From Pseudocercospora fijiensis CIRAD86 (lineage: Eukaryota > Ascomycota > Dothideomycetes > Mycosphaerellales > Mycosphaerellaceae), in assembly GCF_000340215.1 (NCBI RefSeq), contig NW_006921532.1, positions 7,871,735-7,935,734 of the forward strand: DNA of 64,000 nucleotides, written 5' to 3'. The notes beneath the pieces are model-generated. The model did no database searches. It worked only from the letters and a program-made list of their open reading frames with translations, and was not told where the DNA came from. Shown here piece after piece: positions 10,429 to 22,349 of this stretch (the stretch's first letter is position 1; every line of letters begins with the position of its first letter). The position numbers and the translations under genes are program-made.

Positions 10429-13400
10429 TAAAGGAGATACTAACTACGACTAGGGCAAGTATAAGCATAAGTGCTATAAGGCTATAGGACGACTAAAGGC
10501 TATAATAAAGAAGACTATATAAGCTCGATAGAAGAAAGGACTAAAGCTAATTACTAGTATAATAGGTAAAGCACTAGTCGATATCCTTAAGATACTATAG
10601 TTCGTATAAGTAGTACTACTACTAACTTACCTAGCTTAGCTCTCGCCGTACTTCCGCGATAAGACTAAGAGACTTCTAGGTATGCCTAGGTAGAGGCGAA
10701 CTAAGAAGAATTAGGCTAACGCTAATAGCGTTAGAGATACTACTATATACGCTAGATACGCTAGTATATAACTTATCGAGAGTATAAAAGAGCGACTACA
10801 ACGCGATAAGTAATAAAAGGCTTTTAGCCTCCTATACTAGATTAAGGTTACCGACGACTGCGCTAGTAAATAGGTTAAGGTACCTCGCAACCGCGCAATC
10901 GTAGATTAGGGCTTAGATATTAATATCGTTTATCTAAGCTTCTATAAAGCTTAACGCCTACTACTGCTCCTAGTCTTATAGCTTAATATTCTAACGATCC
11001 GTATAACTATCGTAGATAGAATCTCCTATATTATTAAGCATTAGACCTACTTTACTATTAAGGTAGGCGGCATTACGCGATAGGTATAGGCGTTCGCCTG
11101 TCCTACTAAGAGTTAAGAACTAGCAATCTTACTAGGAGTACTATACCTAGACGATATAGATACAAAGATCGACGTACGATATAGTACTATTACTATTAGT
11201 AATACAAAGCGAGGAGAAGACGTAGTTAAGATCGGCCTCCTAGGAATACTTAAGTTAGTTATACCGAAGATAGAGCCGCTTAGCGGCTTCGAGGGAGCTA
11301 TAGATGCTAGTAATAAGGACAGCGAGGAGAGTAGTAGCGAAGAGGAGGCGAGTAGTAGTAAGGAGGATAAAAGTAGTACCGAGGGGGATTTTTAGATAGT
11401 CTAGGGCACGACCCTAAAAGGCTCTTAGCAGCAGGAACTAGAAGGGAGTAGGAGAAGAGCTATCTTTAAGGAAGTAGAGAGAGTAAGGGGAGCAGTAGTA
11501 AAGAGAGTAAGGGTAGTAGTAGAGGAACGGAAGAAGGAGAGTTAGCCCGAACGATAAGGTACTACTAGTACTAGAGTTAATACTATCTCGAGGGACGAGA
11601 GATAGTAGCCGTAACTAAACGCCCTAGACTACTACGCATTACTACGGGCCCGTAGGAGGTTACGCAAGCTCGTATAATTCCGGACTTTAAAGAAGGACTC
11701 GCTGGATCTCCTAACGCTAATATATTAAGACATAGCTCGAGTTCCGAAGGGCAAGATTACTAGAAGCGGCCGCGCCGGCGCAGAATCCGCTAAGTATTAC
11801 CTAAGGCAAACCGTAGTAGAGCGGTAATCTAGTATAGTACCTACAAAACGAGAATTTATAGAACGGAGTGCTTACGTTATAGGCTACTAATCCGAGAAGT
11901 TTTACGAAAGAACTACCTAACCTAACGCCCGACGTTCTTCTTCTAAGCCTATACAAAGAACGGATATCTATCGTAATAGTAGCAGTTACCCTTCGAGGAG
12001 GACGACTAGCTCTACTAGTGCGTAGAATAATATATAATATAGCGTAAAGCCCTCTTATATAGAGATACTACGACCGTAGAACGAATTATAGTAGCTAAGT
12101 ACCTACTCGAGTAGAAGAGCCTCGGTAGGTTAGTATAAGGGCTATAGGAGAATCTATCCCTCTAGGAGCGGCAACGGCTACGGATAGCAATCGATAGAAA
12201 CCTACTAAAGTTCCGCGCTAATCTAAGAGCGCGGTAGAAGCTTCTAGCTACCGAAGACCGAGAACTAGCAGAAGCGTTACTATACGACTATATCTAGGGT
12301 ATAGGATATAGGCACTAAGATATAGAGTAGCACCGCGAGAGCTAGGGATTAAACCTGCTAGGCTAGGCCCTAATATAGGTTAGGTAATAGCTTAGGGAGG
12401 AACAAGCTCTATACCGGTATAATACAAACTACCTATATATTCCTTATAGGGAGACGCTAGAAGTTATAGCTAACTATACTATAGCCGCGAGTAATACCTA
12501 CGAGGTCGACATCCTTCCTAACCGACTAGTACGCCGACTTAAGATTAATTAGAGTAGAAAAGGCAAAGAGCTCGAAGCCTAGGCGAAGGACTAAGGGATT
12601 AATATCGGCCTATACGTTCTATAACTAAGTAGAGAAGACGTCCTCTAGACCCTTTAGACATATCGCGAACTCCTATCGACTAGCCTAAAGACTCTCGGGC
12701 CTCTAACGTATCTAATTAGATACTATACGCGGATTAAAGAAGGCACGCCTATTTATAAGGCTAAGGCGCGAATAATAGCTAGGGACAAGGAGTAGTAGTA
12801 TCGCAAGTTCGCTATAGAAGGACTAGAGTTAGGCCTATTTAAATATATAATCTCGGCTAATAGGAGATTGTCCTAGTAGGGCGCTAACCTAGTACTAGTC
12901 CGGAAGGCTAGCAAGGCCGAACTACGCCTTACGTTTAATTATTATTATATATAGGAGGAGGCGCTAGGCAACTAGATGCAGTTGTTAAGGGCTGTATACG
13001 CTTTTCTCTCGCTACCTACCTACGAGACGTTCTTTTAATTCGATCTTAAGAATACATATTAGACTATAGAGATTTATCTAGATAATCGCTATTACCTCGC
13101 GTTTAGTATCCCCGGTCTAGGGTAGTTACAGCCTATACGGATAGCGATAGGAGCACGGAGCTCCTCCTTTACTATAAACGAGCTCGGTAGTATAGCATTT
13201 AGCCCTCTTCGAGGCAACCTACCGGAGCCCTCTTTGCTATATAACCCGAAAGGTCCCGAGTACGCTCTAGATATAACCTTCTATATCGACGATATATTCG
13301 TAGCACATTCGAGCTAGGAGAGCTAGCAGAACTTTATCTAGTAATACCTACTACTACGACTACTTTAGGTATAGCTAAAACTGTCGCCGGACAAGATTAA

Positions 13401-14476
13401 GATCGGAATAAAGGAGATCCTAGCCCTAGGAGAGACACATTACGCTAGAGGCAAAGTAAGCCTAAAACCGGCTCGAGTTTAAAAGCTATTAGACTAGCCT
13501 ACTCCGTAGACGCAAACCGACGTAAGAGCCTTCCTAGGCACAGTCCTAACGGCCCGTTAGTAGATTAAGAACTATATAGAGCTCTATAGACTACTAAATA
13601 GACTATACGGGAGCATAGCCGACTAGTAATAGGAAGAGGCGGAAGAGTTAGTATTTACTCTTATAAAGAACAAAGTAGCGACTATAGTATATAACTATAG
13701 CTAGGATCTAGGGCTACTAATCGAAATGTACGTAGATGCCTCTAAGTTCGTAGTAGGATGCTTTATTCGATAATAGCAAAACGGAGTATAGGTACCGATT
13801 CTATACGACTTATTCCTCTTTAACTCGACTAAAAGGAATTACGATACTTATAAAAGGGAACTTAAAGCTATAGTAGTGTTTATAGAGAAACACGCGTATA
13901 TACTCTAAGGGTCGTAGTAGTCGACGATCTAGACGGATTACTAGCTACTTACGACCTTTCTTTAGGGAAGCAACTATATAGACATCTTCTTTAGGTAGCT
14001 AGAAAAACTTCGCCTATTTAATATTAAGATTAAGTATATCTAAGGGAAGCGTAACTCTATAGTAGACGGCCTCTCGCAAACGATATTCCCGGACGATTAT
14101 ACTACCTCTAAGACTATATAAGACCTTCTTAAGAAGGCGTATTAATACGAGACAGACGAAGGCAGAGAATAGTTCTAGAAGTCCGGAAAAGGCGGCTACG
14201 AGGAAATGCTATATATACGCGCAAACTAGAGCGAACTAAAGAACGATATATATACGGAGGTTCTTAGTAATATCGCGACAATCTCGTCGACGTCGTAGTA
14301 GCGCTAGAGCATAGGAAGGAAGGGCTACGAATCCCTAATAGGATGCACGCTACCGACTACTATCTATTATAACTTAATAAAGCGCAAGCGCCCGCTATAT
14401 AAAAGCGACTTAGAACTAAGTAGGCTAAGCGAGCTAGACTAAGGAGAAGGATTTAATAAGATTAGTAAGGACTAGC
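10429..14476 (+). pseudogene. Retroelement C: gag end, protease, RT and RNase H of a second Ty3-like family
   Basis: Continues the frame broken by element A at 3245. A retropepsin-like block reads RNRAIVD*GLDINIVYLSF near 10,890 and LLGVLYLDDIDTKI near 11,130. An acidic Ser/Glu linker follows (11,290-11,390). RT starts near 12,480; FDLKNTY (about 13,042) carries the first catalytic Asp and FYIDDIFVAHS (about 13,282) the YxDD box, here still IDD. RNase H blocks read YVDASKFVVG (about 13,732), TYKRELKAIVVF (about 13,849) and IQGKRNSIVDGLS (about 14,035). The IDDIFxAH signature marks a different lineage from A and B. TAG stops throughout. The element runs into an assembly gap. Confidence 0.75.
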
Positions 14477-14755
14477 NNNNNNNNNNNNNNNNNNNNNNNN
14501 NNNNNNNNNNNNNNNNNNNNNNNNNNNNNNNNNNNNNNNNNNNNNNNNNNNNNNNNNNNNNNNNNNNNNNNNNNNNNNNNNNNNNNNNNNNNNNNNNNNN
14601 NNNNNNNNNNNNNNNNNNNNNNNNNNNNNNNNNNNNNNNNNNNNNNNNNNNNNNNNNNNNNNNNNNNNNNNNNNNNNNNNNNNNNNNNNNNNNNNNNNNN
14701 NNNNNNNNNNNNNNNNNNNNNNNNNNNNNNNNNNNNNNNNNNNNNNNNNNNNNNN
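14477..14755. other. Assembly gap (279 N)
   Basis: Unresolved bases between retroelement C and the 3' LTR of element B. The missing stretch holds the end of B's 3' LTR, its target duplication and the junction with C. Two nearly identical 7-kb inverted elements flank this interval, which plausibly explains the assembly break. Confidence 0.99.
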
Positions 14756-14839
14756 CTAAGCTCTGCCTAAGGCATTAAGACCCTAGCTTTACTCGGCCTA
14801 GTTACATGCTAATCACGTGTAGCTTCTTTGGCCCTAATA
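14756..14839 (-). repeat. 3' LTR of element B (partial)
   Basis: Reverse complement of the first 84 bases of the LTR seen at 3246, with TATTAGGGCC in place of TGTTAGGGCT at the start (RIP-type G-to-A change). The polypurine tract AGAAGGGAAGCG is conserved just inside the element (about 14,841-14,853, minus strand). Confidence 0.8.
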
Positions 14840-16099
14840 TACGCTTCCCTTCTAAAGGCCGCGCCCTCGTAGCCGGTCTTGTTCCAATCTCTATCGCTAC
14901 TGACTTAGTAGGTCTAATAAGCTACTTAATCCGCGCTAAATTAAATACGCAACTACCGATTATGTAACTATGTTAAACCTTACCTTCTAACATAATGTCT
15001 AACTCTAACTGCGCTATCCTTATATATAATAAAGTGAAGGGATATAAAGCTATAAGAATTGAGGACTATCGACTAATTATAATACGAGCGTACCTTCCCT
15101 GCTGCAATAGGTAGGTATACGGGGTATTGTAGTACTGCCCCCGTTCTAAGTGATATCGTACCGAGTTCTCTGCGTCTACTCTTAAAAGACCTAGAAATGT
15201 CCGCTCCGAGGGTTTGTCCGTTCCGAGGGTTGTTCTTATTATTACGAAGGCTATTACTGTTCGTAGTTTCGCTAGCCCTAATTGGTTAGGTTTGGCAGCC
15301 TTCAAGTATCAACTAATTACATCTTTTTAAAAAACTTAGTTCTTCTAGTTTCTATAGGTAAAGGCTATTATAAGTGCAGTAGTAGAGGTTCGCCTCGCTT
15401 AAAGGGTTAGATAGATCGAGGAGTAACCTATTGTCCGCAAGATCGACCCCGGCTAGCTTAGCTCTATAGTTTTGCCCTTAGTTAGCTAGTCTATTAGTCG
15501 CTTAATCTTTTAAGCGGCTCAAAATTTTAATCAAAGTTTTGATTAAGGTTTGATTAAGGTGCCTTAGGCTCGTAGTACAGGTAAGGTTATATCTGTAGGC
15601 GCAGCGATAATAGCAAGTAATATTAACAATAGCGGCGCTAGTCGTCTTAGCGCTAACTTTACCTTCTTCTAATTTCCTTCTTTAACTAACAACAACTCGG
15701 CAACACTATTACTAATATAGCGGTATCCTTCCTTTCTCAAACGGCAATACACTCCGCAATACTATTACTAATATAGCCGCGCCGGCCGCGCCGTCGTTAT
15801 TATTACTATCGCTATTCCCGCGCGCGCCGTCCTCGTAGATCGCCTAGGCCTTAAAGCCTCGATAGAATAAAGGAACAAGAGGGGGACCTATAGGGCGCGT
15901 TAGTAAAGAGGTGGAGCCCTTAAAAGAGTATGCGATTAATTAATTAACGCGTCGTAGCGCGCCTAGTGTAGTCTTATTATCCTTTGTTACTAACAATTGC
16001 TTGTCTTTGATTAGTTAGCTAATAACACCCCGGGGGTAGCATTATTCTTAGGCGACATTATAGGCTCTTAGCCTTCTTCTTGTTCTTTATACTAGTCTA

Positions 16100-19000
16100 A
16101 TACTCATCTAACAACTTAGTTATATCCTTAAAGGAACCTTTAGCTTCCTATAAGTCCCATTTAGGTGAATAGCCTTGCTATCTCAATAGGTACTCCTTCT
16201 TGCCTTGCCTAGTCTAGTGCTTTAGAATACGTTCTATAGACTACAGTTCTTTACTATTAGCTAGTATGTCCTCGGATTTAGCAGGTGCTTCATCCCCTTC
16301 GCGTAGGTAGTACGGCTTAAGGAGGGATACATAGAAGGTGTTATAGATAGTATAATAAGGTAGAAGCTATAACTGATAGGCCTAGGTGCCCCTAGGTTCT
16401 CGGATACGGAAAGGGCTAATATACCTCGGTGCGAGTTTAGGCCTTGTTTTGCTATTAGGCGAGGGGTGTTTGCGGATACGGAGGTTCTTCGTACTAAGCA
16501 TAACTAGGTCGCCTTGCCTGAATGTTATTAGAAGGTGGTGTTTGTTATAGTAGGCCTTCTAATAGGCCTAGGCCTTTGCTAGTTTATTAGCTATCTTGGC
16601 GTGAATTTCTCGCATCTTTTGAACCCTCTTAATAGCCGCTAGTGTTTCGGGTACTTAACACGCTTCCCTTTCCTTGCGCTCGGCCTCGAGCGAGGTAAAT
16701 GGATCTTGTAGTAAGGCAGCGTTCTAGCCTATTATAGCAAAATAAGGGGAGACCTTAGTAGATAAGTAGACACTGTTATTATATACGAATTTAGCTAGTT
16801 ATAGGAGGTTAACCTAGTCCTCGGGGTTCTTATTGATGTAACTGCGCAGGTACTGCTGTAGGGTAGTATTCTGCCTCTCTGTTTAACCGTTAGTCTGTAG
16901 ATAGAAGGCTGTTAATAGCCGATGCTTTAGTCTTAGCTATAGGCATATTTCGCTCTAATAGTGCGATGTGAATATCGAGCCCCTATCGGAGACTATCCCC
17001 TTAGGGGTTCCCTAATAGGTATAGAAGATGTTAGTCTATAGCGCCTCTGCTATATTAATAGTAGTCCAATCTTTGCGCGCCGGGATATATCGAGCGCCCT
17101 TAGTAAATCGATCTACTACAATAAGGATAGCATTATACACTTCCCCCTTGCGCTTAGTAGGCGGAAGTCCTATAATAAAGTCTATTATAAGCTCTATAAA
17201 TGGCTTCTTTAGAATAGGGAGTAAAGACAACTCGCCGAATAGCAAGTGCTTCGGCGCTTTAACTCGTTAATATACGGCATACGTGTTTACGTAGTCCTTT
17301 ATGTCCCGCTTACTATTTAGCTAGTAGTATATGCGCGATAGTAGCTCGTGCGACCTCTCTATACTATAGTGACCGGCAAGCTTACTATCGTAGTGTCGCT
17401 TAAGAAGTTCTTATCGGATCGAATGTTTAGCGGGGATATAGTATCTGCCCTTGAACTTTAAATAACCTTTATTATCGATCGACTAATTGTTACTCTTGCT
17501 AGATCGAGTCTTTCGCCTACTTATAAGCTTATCTATACGTTTAGTAGCAAAGGCGTCCCTCTGCTAAGCCCGTAACAGCTTATCTATAAACGATTGACTA
17601 TCCCTATCTGCAAGGTTATTTAATAGCACCCTCGCTGTTAAACGAGGTACGCATTGTATGCATCTAATAGCACTAGTAGCCGGATTAACTATATTAGTGC
17701 TTTAATCGCTATTACTATATATAGCGATATCGACTAGGGAGTTATTATAACTTCTCCTATCTGTGTCCTTAGCTCTTACCTTAATACGTACTGTTAATAT
17801 AGCAAGAGCATTAATATACTTTAAGCCGTCGCGGAGTCCGGTAAGCCGCTTATCCTACGCTTGCTTATTAATAATACGGGCTATAGCAATCTTATGCTAC
17901 AGGGTTAGAAACAAAGAATTAATGTGTTAGGTTTCGCTGTCGTAATTAGGTCGCCTCGATAGGCTATTAGTAGGGTTGCTTACGCCTAGCCGATATAACA
18001 CATTAAAATCAAACCTAGCGAGGTAGACGGCCTATCTAGCCTGTCGACCTATAACCCTAGTAACCTTAGTAATGCTACGGAGGTTGTTATAGTCTATGTA
18101 GACCTATATCGTATATTAGGCCCTATCGAGGTAATGCCTCTAATGCTTAAAGGCCTCGACAATAGCTAAGAGCTCTTGCTCGTAGGTCTCGTAGCGACGC
18201 TTAGCATTAATTATCTTTCTCGAGAAGAAGGCAATCGGGTGCTAGTAGTGGTTACTGTCTAACTGCTAAGACATTATAGCTAATACAGCGAACTGTAAAG
18301 CGTTAGTCTCAATTCGGATCTGCTTGTTTAGTACAAAATAGTATAACAAAGGGACTTTAGTAAAGCGCTTCTTTAAACCGTTAAAAGCGGCTTATACTCT
18401 GTTAGTCTATTTGAACTCTCTAGTAGGGTTGGCCTTAGTTTTAGTAAGCTTAGTTAGGGGCATTATATGCCGTAAATAGCCCTTAATAAATCGGCGGTAG
18501 AAGTTGGCAAAACCGAGGAACGACTATAGCTCCTTAATTGACGTAGGAACAGGCTATTTAGTAATAGTTTTAATCCGATTAGGATTAGCCTTAATACCCT
18601 TAGTTAATACGAGGAAGCCGAGGAATGACACCTCCTTAGTAGCAAAGGTGCATTTAGAAGGCTTGTAATACAAGCTATAGGCTCGCAGGCGGTCGAGGAC
18701 CTTACGTACTATAGCCTAGTGTTCCGCAATGTTAGGAGAGTGTATATAAACTAGGATGTTATCTAGGTAAACTATATAGAGGTAATCTAATAGGCCTAAT
18801 AGGGCCCGATTGATGTAGGACTAGAATGTAGCAGGGGTATTAGCTAGCCCAAATAGTATAACTAAGTACTTAAAATGGCTATAGCGAGTACGAAAGGCTG
18901 TCTTCTATTCATCGCCCTTACGAATGCGGATACGGTAGTACGCATCCTTAATGTCTAATGTAGTATAGTAGTAGGTACTAAAAAGGCGGTCGAGGATCTT

Positions 19001-19960
19001 ATTAATAAGCGGGAGTAGGTAGCGGTCTTTGATAGTAATAGCGTTAAGCCCTCTATAATCAATATATAAACGCAGGCCGCTATCCTTCTTTAGCACGAAC
19101 AGGATAGGTACACTAGTAGGGCTGTTGCTATATCGAATTCGACTATTAGCTAGGTTTTCCTCTAGGTACTTACGTAGTATAGCAAGCTCCCGTTCACTAA
19201 GGTTGTAGAGGGGGCCAAAAGGGACCTCCTTGCCCTCTATAATGTCAATCTTATAATCCGTCTCCTTAAATATAGGCAACGTCGATGCTAGGTAGTATTT
19301 AAACACATTAATGTAGGTCTCTCGAATAGGTTCTAGTATACGCTTAAGCTGTTTAGGATCTATACTATTAGGGGGCACTAGTTTATCGTTATCGCTACCG
19401 AGCAGGTCGGCAGTTAGATTAGCGGAGGCGGGAGTTAGGTTGCTAATAAACAGGACCCTAATATTATTAGGACACTCGCTAATGTCGATGTGTTTAATGT
19501 CCTCTTTCCTAGCGATTCTAAATCGCTATTGTTAACTGCCTAAGTCTATAACTATAGTATAGTACTTAAGAACAGGGTTGCTAATAACAATCTTAGATAG
19601 GAGGCTGTCTATGTCTACTACGTAGGCAGTAAAGTTTAGTAGGCACTTATTGCCGAGGTCGTCTCTTAGAACTATAGGAACATAATAGGCTCTATAGATT
19701 AAGTGCCGAGCGTTATTAAACTAAGCAAGGGTTAGCAGGTTAGTCCTCGGCAGTTGTCGAAGGTCTAATTGCTTAGCTAGGCGATAGCTAATAAGGGCGC
19801 TAACTAAATTCCCGGGGTCTAGCATAACCTTTGCCTTATAGTTAGTATCGGGCCTAGATATAAGACAGGTACGTGTAATAGCTAGCACAATGTCGATAGT
19901 CTTACGCCGCATAAGGCTAATAGTTAGTGCGGCGCTTACTCTTTTTTCGAAGGTTGGCCT
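16100..19960 (-). pseudogene. Element B pol: protease to chromodomain, RIP-degraded
   Basis: Read on the minus strand: retropepsin with DPGNLVSALISYRLAKQL (open 19,721-19,912). The RT N-terminal half is an open stretch of 157 codons (18,905-19,378) with [19 protein letters not shown] and [12 protein letters not shown]. Next come YLDN in place of YLDD (near 18,760), RNase H near 18,180-18,330 and integrase core LIIDFIIGLPPTKR (open 17,036-17,245), where KDWTT keeps the Trp that is a TAG in element A. The chromodomain lies near 16,120-16,230. The same YLDN change in A and B could be shared ancestry or parallel RIP. Confidence 0.85.
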
Positions 19961-21294
19961 ATAGGGGTGGCGTTAGCTGCTAAAAGGTGCTTTTAGTGTT
20001 TAGCGGCAGCACGGTCGACTCGGGCCTAGTCTCGGGGCCTATTACATTGGCCTAGTAAATGAGTAGTGCTGTTATAATTAAAGCACTTGTATCTAGTTAG
20101 GGCACCGCTAGGTCCGCTCGAATTGGTGCTAGAATTAGATGAACGATTAGGGGTATATAGAAATAAGCCCCTTCCTTGTCCTCTTCCTCGCTAGGGGTTT
20201 CTACCGCGGTATCGGCCCCTGCCTCTTCTACGTTAGTCGTTACTGTTTCTATTGTTAGTAGTATTGGTTTAGGGAGTACCTCCTTAGTTTCTACCGCGGC
20301 TACGGTTAGTAGATAGTCGTATCTTAGATTCTAACCGTTGCTATAGCTATACTATACGCTCTATAGTCTCTACTTCAACTATAAATTAAATACGTGTAAG
20401 ATTAGCCTATTCGAACACACGGCGGCGGTCCAATTTAAGGACTAGTTCCTATCTTAGTTTAGGTCGTATCTCAGATATCTAGATAGAGTCGGTCTTTAGT
20501 AGCAAATCGTCCTTAAGGGTCTTTAGATAGGCCTCGAAGGATCGAGAGGTTTGGTCGGCCTTTTGCTTAGTACGTAGGTATTAGTCTTAGGCGTGCTGCT
20601 AGCGCAATATAGGGTTGCTAAGGGTGTTTAGTATAATGGTCTTGTAATCCTGCTATTAAACAGCGGTCTAGTCGTAAAGGGAATCAAAATAGTTATCCTA
20701 TATATGTTTTAGGTCGCTATTAATGTACTGCATAGCGTGTACGACTAAGGAATAGTCGTCTAGTAGCGCTCTTAGTGTATTGCGCTAGTTTAACTTACAA
20801 TCACGTATATAATTATTGTACTGCTTGCGGCTAGAGCTATCAAACACGGTATAGTCCTTGAGTTTGGTATCCTTCTTCTAGATAGGTAGCGAGGAAGGTC
20901 CTACTATTGGTTCTAGTCTAGCAGTAGTTGTTAGGGCTTCCTATAGGCGGCGAATCTCGAGGAGATTATCCTTTAGCTGTTGTTCTTAACGCAAGGCAGT
21001 AAGCCTGTTTTAGGTAGCTTCTTAAAGTCTCGCTACTAGCTAGGGGCTAAAGGCTAGTTAGCTATATCGACGGTTAACAATATTGTTAAGAATGTCGTCG
21101 ACAGGCAATTCTAGGTCGTTACCTAGAATTACAGGTTCTTCTTTAATAGGCTCTCCGGCAGGCTCTTTAGTAGGAGGCACTTTAGTAGGCACTTTAGCGG
21201 GAACTGTGCTACTAGCGTTGTTATTGCTAGCGCTGCTAGCGGTAGCACGGTTGTTGTTGCTTCGTAATAAGCCGGCTATTGTAAGAGGTAACAC
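19961..21294 (-). pseudogene. Element B gag region
   Basis: The first 78 codons (21,058-21,294) are intact: an N-terminal MLPLTIAGLL, an Asn/Ser/Ala-rich stretch, a VPTKVPPTKEP repeat and a short acidic part. The rest contains stops. The zinc knuckle near 20,050-20,100 reads CFNYNSTTHLLG with the second Cys changed to Tyr (TGT to TAT). This copy gives the better view of the gag start for the family. Confidence 0.7.
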
Positions 21295-21540
21295 TAATAA
21301 TATATTATAGGCCCCTAAGATGCGGATATAGCGGAGTTAGTAGATATCGGCTTAGTATACTTAACTTAGTGTAATAGGCCGTATAGAAGGCCTTGCTTAA
21401 TAATTAGTACGGTTATTTCGATAGAATAGTACGTATAGGTCCCGTTTTTCGGGCGTAATATAGTTAGATTAGTCTTGTTCGTAGCTATACCGCTGAAAGC
21501 TTGAAATAAGGACTATCTAGCTACTGCCCTTAAAGGGTAG

Positions 21541-21551
21541 ATCGAATACTG
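21541..21551 (-). other. Predicted self-priming site of element B
   Basis: On the minus strand CAGTATTCGAT directly follows the 5' LTR and is complementary in 10 of 11 positions to the LTR-internal ATCGAATACTA (plus-strand 21,601-21,611). The single mismatch is a G-to-A transition after T, the kind RIP produces. This independently supports the priming model seen in element A. Confidence 0.65.
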
Positions 21552-21748
21552 TATAAGAAGGGTTATATTAGTAGGTAGATAGGGTGGTAGTGAATTAGTA
21601 TAGTATTCGATAAGGATATAGGAGGAGAGGGAGGAAGGCAGGAGAGTTAGCCTAACGCTAAGCGCTAAGCTCTGCCTAAGGCATTAAGACCCTAGCTTTA
21701 CTCGGCCTAGTTACATGCCAATTACATGTAGCCTCTTTAGCCCTAACA
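21552..21748 (-). repeat. 5' LTR of element B
   Basis: 197 bp, minus strand, starting TGTTAGGGCTAAAG and ending CTTATA. Its interior matches the LTRs of element A apart from scattered transitions. Confidence 0.9.
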
Positions 21749-21750
21749 CA

Positions 21751-21802
21751 TAGGCTAGGGTCGCTACGTACTTAGCGCTAAGCCTCCTCGGCTTCCGCCT
21801 TA
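21751..21802. repeat. 52-bp direct repeat, copy 1
   Basis: Begins TAGGCTAGGGTCGCTACG and ends TTCCGCCTTA. It matches 22,280-22,331 with one difference (A/G, RIP-compatible). Together they bracket about 480 bp containing a tRNA-like sequence. Too long for a target duplication; possibly remnants of a terminal repeat or a local duplication. Confidence 0.85.
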
Positions 21803-21839
21803 TACGCGCTTCCCTTTTCTTTTAGCTGCGGCCCTGCAG

Positions 21840-22015
21840 CTAGTTAGCCTTAGCATACCCCGTACTCGTACGTACAGCCGAGCAGCTAATAAAATCTTCT
21901 AATGCCCCGTACCCGAACGTACAGCCGAGCTAATAAAATCTAATGCCCCGTACCCGAACGTATAGCTAAGCATCTAATTAGAATTGCGTCGCAATCTAAC
22001 AAACAAGCCTATAAG
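21840..22015. repeat. Tandem ATGCCCCGTAC-type repeats
   Basis: Units of about 50 bp are repeated three times with slight variation: CCCCGTAC(T/C)CG(T/A)ACGTACAGCCGAGC followed by TAATAAAATCT. There is no coding frame. They lie between the two 52-bp direct repeats. Confidence 0.55.
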
Positions 22016-22116
22016 CTAACCCCTCTAAGGCAGGTGCGCCTATAGCCGAGTCGCGCGCCTAAGGCAATTAGGCACCTCCGAAGCCGCGTCTGCTAAGGAT
22101 TAGCCTAGTCGGCTAA

Positions 22117-22202
22117 GAACGCACGCCGAGAATCGAACGCGCGACCTTAACCTACAGACCGTAAAGCGCGGATACTATGTTAGACCGCTATACTAGTACG
22201 CC
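22117..22202 (-). repeat. tRNA-like sequence with pol III A and B boxes (SINE head or tRNA relic)
   Basis: On the minus strand TAGTATAGCGG fits the A-box consensus TRGYNNARNNG, and GTTCGATTC fits the B-box GWTCRANNC at tRNA-like spacing. A 7-bp acceptor stem can be drawn between GGCGTAC and GTGCGTT, with several G-U pairs. The T stem does not pair well and the anticodon loop is unclear, so this is not a functional tRNA. It resembles the 5' head of a tRNA-derived SINE or a degraded tRNA-Asp/Glu-type gene. Confidence 0.35.
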
Positions 22203-22279
22203 CGTTTACTAGCGTCTTATGCCGCGACAAAAGATCGGAAGTATCCGCGCTTACTAAGCGTAGATCTCGGGCGCACTTA

Positions 22280-22331
22280 TAGGCTAGGGTCGCTACGTGC
22301 TTAGCGCTAAGCCTCCTCGGCTTCCGCCTTA
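22280..22331. repeat. 52-bp direct repeat, copy 2
   Basis: Second copy of the repeat at 21,751-21,802, differing at one base. It marks the right limit of the tRNA-like patch. Confidence 0.85.
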
Positions 22332-22349
22332 CACCTATTATAAGGATAA

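Larger units (their letters stand above)
14756..21748 (-). mobile_element. Element B: second chromovirus copy, inverted, 3' LTR truncated by gap
   Basis: Same family as element A on the opposite strand. It has a 5' LTR at 21,552-21,748, priming site 21,541-21,551, gag, protease, RT, RNase H, integrase, chromodomain and part of the 3' LTR at 14,756-14,839. It is also RIP-damaged but keeps longer open stretches than A in places. The internal region is about 270 bp shorter than in A. The target duplication cannot be checked because the other end is in the gap. Confidence 0.9.

Noticed and set aside
15066..15305. 79-codon minus-strand frame in the 3' region of element B
   Set aside because: Lies after the chromodomain in the presumed untranslated region; the matching stretch of element A is broken and no function is recognised.
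21840..22015. Possible CRISPR-like array in the tandem units
   Set aside because: Eukaryotic context, too few units, no constant spacer length; ordinary tandem repetition explains it.
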